Position numbers and translations under genes: made by a program. From the NCBI GenBank assembly GCA_911728455.2, contig OU452222.1:16633686-16697685 (forward strand): 64,000 nt of DNA, given 5' to 3'. The number at the start of each line of letters is the position of its first letter. The stretch's first letter is position 1. Shown piece by piece: positions 58,651 to 64,000 of this stretch. This DNA comes from Marthasterias glacialis. Lineage: Eukaryota > Echinodermata > Asteroidea > Forcipulatida > Asteriidae. Under the pieces are notes generated by a model that had not been told where the DNA came from, ran no database searches, and saw only the letters and a program-made list of their open reading frames with translations.

Positions 58651-58783
58651 GGGCCTTAGTGCTTTGTAAAATCAAGCCCAGGACAGGTAAAAAACTGTCC
58701 ACATTCCATGATTTCATTCACAACTCTCCTTCATTATAATTACCTCAATTTACTGCATCACATAACAAACGTGAAGCAGCTTG

Positions 58784-61700
58784 TTACAGTCTTGCCTTGT
58801 TTGCTTCTGTGAACATAGCTTTCACTTCCTTGAAGTTCCTGCCGGCAGAACCGTCCGTGGCTCCTTGCTCATATTGGCAGAAGTTTCCATACAGGTTTTG
58901 TTTCATCTGCTGCAGGACTTGCCTGTCAAAGCCTTTGGTCCCTACAATGAATGAAGTCAAACATTTTTAGGGTTATTCATCGATATCAATGCTTCACTTG
59001 CAGAGTACAGCATACATCGTTAGTACTATAAATTCCTGGGGTTGCAACCCGTCGCTTGGTGTAAACAGTCAATTTTAATTTCAACCCTGTTTTACCTGAC
59101 CCGTTGACGCTGGATGGCGTGTATAAATGAGCCAGCAAACGGGTGACGTTGTTTTGTATCGAATTCAAAACCCAGTAAAAAAGTTGCGCGGACATTTTGT
59201 TTCGGAGCATACGTGATACGCTTCATTTCATCCACTAAAGGATGACAGATGGAGTTGAAATAGTTGTTGATTTTTGCCCGTTGTGCAAGGGTTCTTGTTT
59301 AATCCCCCGATTCCAGACCTTTGTCATTTTGTTCCAAGAAGAGGGGTTTGAGGCAACCAGAGGCTTCCACCTATTGCGTAGAGTGCAGATTGCTCCTCAG
59401 TACCTTGTAAAACTTCACAAAGTGCTACATAAATATGGGTCTCATATTTGTAACTCTGCATACCTGTCGTAAAAATAAACAGCGCATATCAGCGCCATGA
59501 GCGCCCATCTGTGGCAGATACCGGCGCTTTATATTTGTTCATCATTATCGTTATTATGCCGTAAGCATACACAGTCATAGTGTGGTTAAGCGTTTGGTTT
59601 TACCTATACGTTTCCTGGTAAAGGCTAATGCTGAATTTATGAGGTCCTTTATGTCCACACATTCATCAACGACTGCTCTCTCTTCGGCCTCCTCAGCGGT
59701 CAATCGTTGTCCGTACAGAGCCATGTCTCGGAATACAATGCCATCTCTCAGTTTCATCCTATTATAAGGAATGTGGTTTAGTTTAGTTTGTCAGACTAGA
59801 GGTGAGAATTTTGTCCTGTGTATTTGTTGGCTTGTTGCAAGGGGAAAAAATCTTAGCAGTCCTCGTAGGGCTGCACTCAATCCTTTTTGTAAGTGATGAC
59901 GTTTTGGAGCCGGAAGTGCAATGCAAACAAATGGTATACATACATGTACATTAACATTCGTTACACAGGTTAGATCATGTAACATCACATGTTTACAAAG
60001 TAGCCACAGAGCCCGGACTTCCTGCAGGCAGGATTTGTACACAGCCCAATGGAAAAAAAAAACATTAAATCTTACATTTCATGGAGATTGCAGCGCACGA
60101 TTTGTATCAACTTTCATTGTTGAAAGGGGGCACATCTCAAAACTTGTACAGCTTTAATTTATGTAATTCTCGAATTTATGTGGAAATAATGATGCAAAGT
60201 GTGAAATTTCCCATATGACCAACTGTAGTATCTCGCCTGCCGGAAGTACCCTGGAATGTACAAGGTCACTCTTTTTGTAAACAAAGGTAACATGGTCTAT
60301 ACGCTGCCCATTGTTTTGCGGATCTCCTGTCAGATTTTATGTTTCTGTTACATACTGCGATATAAACAAAATCAGTTAAAACAAAATCAAGCAACATTCT
60401 TCTGTTATGCGCATGACTGAAGGTCGTCTAAGAGTATGGAGTTTCAACGATTTAGTGCTGTCAAATTTGCATCAGAGAAGTTGTCCAGAACAATTACATT
60501 GATTTTTATCACTCATAAACTTTAAAGTATCTTCAAATTGCCAAAAACAGAGATAACGGGCTGCTCATTATTCTCAACATCTTCACAGTAAAACACAGAT
60601 CTATAAGACGAATTAAAAAGTTTACGAAATATTTGTACATAAATATCCTTAACCAGTTGCTGCCGGTATTCTTTCATTTTGTCCCGTCCAACCTGATGGG
60701 ATTATTTTCTCAGAATAATTTTTTCTTTGAGAATACCACTGGCACAAAGAGACCTTGACTTGAAAAAGCCAAGAGAACAAAGATTCTCTTTGTTTCATCG
60801 TGATTTTTGTTTTCTCTATCGAGAAAATGTCAAATTCATGCATTCATGGTGGAAGCTCACTATGTCTCGTAATCCTCTTCTTGGAACAAAAGGCCAAAGG
60901 TCTGGAGTCGGGAATTACACAATAACACCTGCACAATAGCCAAAAATGGATGAAATATTGAGTGCCACCTGTCCTGTTTGTGTGGGTGAAATGAAGGTAT
61001 ACACAGCATGTGCGTGGTCTGTGCATGCTCAGAAGTGGAATGTCCGGGCAACCTTTGTGCAGGTGTTCCGATTTTACACAATGGCGTGTTTCAACCAAGA
61101 CATTTTGCTGGCTTAAAAAATATTTTCATGGATACACATCAGTCGGCACCAACTGGTTAAAAAGTGAGGAGTGCACGTGTACACAAAAATTACGGAGCAC
61201 TAAGTTAGGGGAAGGTGTTCCCTTCGAAAAATGTCACAGTGCTTTCACATAAGGAATGGACACTGTTCCTAGTGTGTGAACACAGCACGTTTGGAAGTAG
61301 ACAACGGTGTCCCAAGTCAAAGTGTTTAGCCTTTACACTTTGGCAATGCTGTGCGCACACTGTGGTGATCTGCTCACATTGGTGATATGCTCACAGTGTG
61401 ATCATCCATTGAACACACAGCGGTTTTTATGTGACATCTTTCTGAAGGGTAAGGTCTGTTGAACCAACTAACCTCACATCATCATCACAATTAGCCTTTT
61501 TGAGGTATGGCAGACACTATAAAAATAGGAGTTTGGTTTGGGTGTATACAGACAAGTTTACCCAAACCAAACTAATAATGTGTCCATCATATCTCAAAAT
61601 GGTGGACACATTACAAGCCATTTTGAGATGTCTGACACATTACCAGGACACTATTTGGTTTGGGTAAATTTGTCAAAACCAAACGGTGCACTCGGGCCAC

Positions 61701-63462
61701 AGTGGCGTGTCGTGGCCGAGCGGATAAGAACACCGTATTCAAGCTCTGGTGTTTCTGATCAGCAGAGTGTGGGTTCGAGTCCCAGTTGTGTCCTTAGGCG
61801 AGACACTTAACCATTATTGCTGTGTCCTTCAGATGGGACGTAAAGCCGTTGGTCCCGTGTGTTGTGTAATGCACGTAAAAGAACCCAGTGCACTTATCGC
61901 AAAGAGAAGGGGTTCGCCCTGGTGTTCCTGGTTTGATCAGCTGCAGATTGCGCCACAGCACCTTGTAAACCGTTACATGGTGCTATGTAAAGGAACAGGT
62001 CTCATACTTCAAAACTTAACTCCACATACCTTGCAGGAAAAAAAACAGTGCTTTGAGACGCCCGTCAGGTATGATAAAGCGCTATATAAGAACTGCGTAT
62101 TATTATAACTGTAGTGTCCGCCATACTTCAAAAAGCCTAATAATCTTGGTTGCGCCATTTTGGGAGTCGATGTGTGTTATACAGTATAGTGTGCACTTCA
62201 TTTCAGTCCATGATGCGGCATTTACAAGGTTACCAGAATTTTTACGTGCAATTTGACTCCCAAAATGGCAAAATGACTCCCAAAATGTGATGTTGGTGCA
62301 AGGGGTCAATAAGACGGTTTTTCTGGCTGTACCTTAGGAACAAAGCCGTATAGGAACGGATGGGGACTTTGATGTTGATTTCTGGGAAGCAGATCCATCC
62401 ACGCTGCGTTCGCATAATGCGGTAGTCACATGCCATAGCCACAAAGCCACCTGCTGCATACGCATGCCCTGAAAAAGACGATTACAAAACCAGTTAAACT
62501 AACATTATTATTATTAATTTCTGGTAACAAAACAAACAAGAGACAGGGAACTGTTGGATAGCCACAATCGGCGACGTCCTGCAGGGACATGGTACCTGAA
62601 GAAGAACGAAACAAAGGATGCCTCAAAAGCAAACTTCATCACTGCGACTCCTATGCCAAGGTAAACCCTTTATCTACAGTTTAACTATGGTCTAACTACC
62701 TCTCTACTCTCTACACCAGGCTGGCGACCCAATGAAAATTTCAGACACTCGACTGCGACCCACCTGCCGATCGCCGGCCGATTGAACCACCTGCTGCAGA
62801 TGTAATGTTATAATAATAATAATAGGCCATTCTTAACAGGAGGGAATTATTTATCGAAGCAGTTTGTTTTTATTATAATAGGCCCATTATGAGTAAATGC
62901 ATCGAACTGATAACAGAAGTGTAGGAACTACAATGCTTTTGATCATGATGACAGATCGATTGTGGGACAATCTTTGTTGCTGACAGAATAATCAAAAGTG
63001 TTTATAATTTTTAGCCCTTCGGACAAAAGTTGTTGACCCACCTGAATTTTTTCGCGACCCATCTTGGAGGCAACCAAATGCATACAAAAGGAGCACTTCA
63101 GTAATGCAACATACATTATCCTAGCTGTAACTCACTATCCCCACCCAAAAAAACAAAACAAAAAATAATGAGAAACTGAAATGTGAATGAATTTTCTTCT
63201 TGGAGATTGCCTGGAACTGGTTGCCTGTCAATTGACTCGTTTGACTCGGCCTATATAGTTTGCTCTGCACTACAGTAACTTACCATTTATTGCTGCAACT
63301 GTCAATAGCGGGAATACCAGCAGTCTATTCAGGAAATTCTCATAGGCGGGAAAAAATTCAGCCAGTGTGGCGGCATCTTGCTGGCTTATCCATTCAGTGT
63401 CTAAACCGCAGCTGAAGTATTTACCGACACCCGTTAGGATCATGGCTTTGGCATTTTCATGC
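58784..63462 (-). CDS. Enoyl-CoA delta-isomerase-like crotonase-fold protein, last four exons; 5' end outside window
   Basis: Exons in transcript order on -: 63462-63284, 62468-62333, 59758-59604, 58941-58784, all joined by GT-AG introns in consistent phase; the last ends in TAA. About 208 residues are visible. Crotonase-fold marks are KAMILTGVGKYFSCGLDTEW (oxyanion-hole segment), LTVAAINGHAYAAGGFVAMA, CDYRIMRTQRGWICFPEINI, and the helix GQRLTAEEAEERAVVDECVD. The residue where true hydratases carry the first catalytic Glu (GGGCE) is Phe here (AAGGF), while the second Glu is kept (FPEI). That fits an isomerase better than a hydratase. The C-terminus NKARL ends in ARL, which fits the PTS1 peroxisomal signal pattern. 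It resembles peroxisomal ECI/delta3,delta2-enoyl-CoA isomerases of unsaturated fatty-acid beta-oxidation. The start codon and earlier exons lie beyond 64000, and no candidate exon is seen in 63463-64000. Confidence 0.85.
59265..59385 (-). mobile_element. Fragment of AACCAGTT-family TIR element
   Basis: ATTCCAGACCTTTGTCATTT, TTCCAAGAAGAGGGGTTTG and CCAGAGGCTTCCACC match the middle of 54875-55461. It is followed to about 59475 by a SINE-like body (GCAGATTGCTCCTCAGTACC). Confidence 0.5.
60649..61160 (+). mobile_element. AACCAGTT-family TIR element, 512 bp (isomerase intron)
   Basis: TTAACCAGTTGCTGCCGGTA to CGGCACCAACTGGTTAA. CCAACCTGATGGGATTATTT, CTTGACTTGAAAAAGCCAAG, ATCGAGAAAATGTCAAATTC and TGTGTGGGTGAAATGAAGG follow the family order. 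Confidence 0.77.
61458..62313 (+). mobile_element. Three-layer nest: SINE inside TIR element inside TATTGACCC MITE
   Basis: The outer MITE is split into 61458-61490 (ACCTCACATCATCATCACAA) and 62141-62313 (TAATCTTGGTTGCGCCATTT to AAGGGGTCAATA). The middle element, 61491-62140, has 29-bp inverted ends (TTAGCCTTTTTGAGGTATGG and CCATACTTCAAAAAGCCTAA). The inner SINE, 61703-62107, has the tRNA-Leu head (GGCGTGTCGTGGCCGAGCGG) and the GCGCTATATAAGAACTGCG tail. The middle element also has two more inverted pairs (GGTTTGGGT/ACCCAAACC and ATCTCAAAATGG/CCATTTTGAGAT). Confidence 0.82.
62745..63075 (-). mobile_element. Dispersed repeat, reverse partner of 14015-14505, uninterrupted
   Basis: CACTCGACTGCGACCCACCT, GCCGATTGAACCACCTGCTG, ATCTTTGTTGCTGACAG and GTTGACCCACCTGAATTTTT are the reverse complement of blocks in 14015-14505. 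The GCCCGCTCGTCA insertion is absent here. Confidence 0.6.
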
Positions 63463-64000
63463 CTAGTTTGTGAGAAAAAAAAGGGTGGTTAAGAAAAATT
63501 AGCAACAGTTCTTTTATAATGAGCAAATTTAAAATGAGAAATTTGACTGTGTTTTTTTGTTTCACGTTTTAAAAAAACTGCTGGTATTTCTAAAGCCCTT
63601 TTCATGCCCATGACGTATTTCCAGAAAAAAATCCTTGGAAAATTCAATCTTTTCACGAAAAAAACGTCCATCCCAAGAAAGTTTTTTTTTATTCCAGACA
63701 AAAAGCTAACTCATAGGGCCAAATTTCATGGTGGTACTTACACACAGATTTCTGCCCTTAAATATAGCGTGTTTGCGTCCCATATCTAACTCAGCCTTCA
63801 GCCTCAAATTTACAGTGTTCGACAAAAACTTGATGCAAAATCTATAAAAAAAATTACTTCTTACATGGGTATTAACGTACACATGCCTGAGAAAATTAAG
63901 GATATATATTACAATGTAAGAGAGACACCAAATGCCACACCTAAAGAGTCCCTGTTACATCAGTGTAGGCACTATATATCACATTTACTTCACACCACAG
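63463..64000. other. Upstream intron of the isomerase gene, right edge
   Basis: AT-rich with A-runs. No coding exon with a crotonase match is seen on -, and no clear repeat. The short open frames on both strands lack splice context. Confidence 0.5.

Larger units (their letters stand above)
53478..58783. other. Intergenic region between CTNNBL1 and the isomerase gene (tail to tail)
   Basis: No further gene is recognisable. Repeats fill 54461-54740, 54875-55461, 56313-56522, 57198-57623, 57892-58071, 58089-58308 and 58563-58650. The first few hundred bases after 53477 may be CTNNBL1 3' UTR, but no clear AATAAA lies close; one at 56191-56196 is far off. At 56050-56115 the phrase GTCGCCATTGGGGCT occurs twice, 54 bases apart. 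The open frames at 53636 and 55495 have no family match. In 56523-57197 nothing was identified. Confidence 0.5.

Overview
The window is metazoan nuclear DNA. It is AT-leaning, its genes have many introns, all but one intron follow the GT-AG rule, and dispersed short mobile elements are very dense. The proteins read off the exons match animal families over their full length. The mix of tRNA-Leu-derived SINEs, foldback elements and many small terminal-inverted-repeat (TIR) elements fits an invertebrate deuterostome, most likely an echinoderm such as a sea star. The species is inferred; no sequence here proves it.

Four protein-coding genes can be built exon by exon. (1) NSMAF/FAN (PH/GRAM-BEACH-WD40) lies on + at 1080-28014, complete in 24 exons and 945 codons. 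(2) ENY2 (SAGA/TREX-2 subunit) lies on - at 36155-33261, complete in 4 coding exons and 101 codons. (3) CTNNBL1 (spliceosome-associated armadillo-like protein) lies on + at 37446-53477, complete in 12 exons and 565 codons. (4) A crotonase-fold enoyl-CoA delta-isomerase-like gene lies on - at 63462-58784. Its last four exons are inside the window and its 5' end lies beyond the right edge. It ends in Ala-Arg-Leu, a peroxisomal-import-like tail.

NSMAF and ENY2 are tail to tail, ENY2 and CTNNBL1 are head to head across about 1.3 kb, and CTNNBL1 and the isomerase gene are tail to tail. ENY2 and CTNNBL1 both serve nuclear gene expression (chromatin/mRNA export and splicing), so a shared promoter region is plausible. 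NSMAF (signalling/membrane) and the isomerase (lipid oxidation) have no evident link to them.

Almost everything else is repeat: tRNA-Leu-headed SINEs with ATT-rich tails; at least eight TIR/foldback families, several nested in one another; a 776-bp array of an 18-bp unit in an NSMAF intron; a 20-bp minisatellite just after NSMAF; and a foldback family whose copies share a hammerhead-like core string. No CRISPR array, rRNA or convincing intact tRNA gene was seen, nor any LTR/retroviral coding region. Repeat borders are approximate because they were judged by eye.
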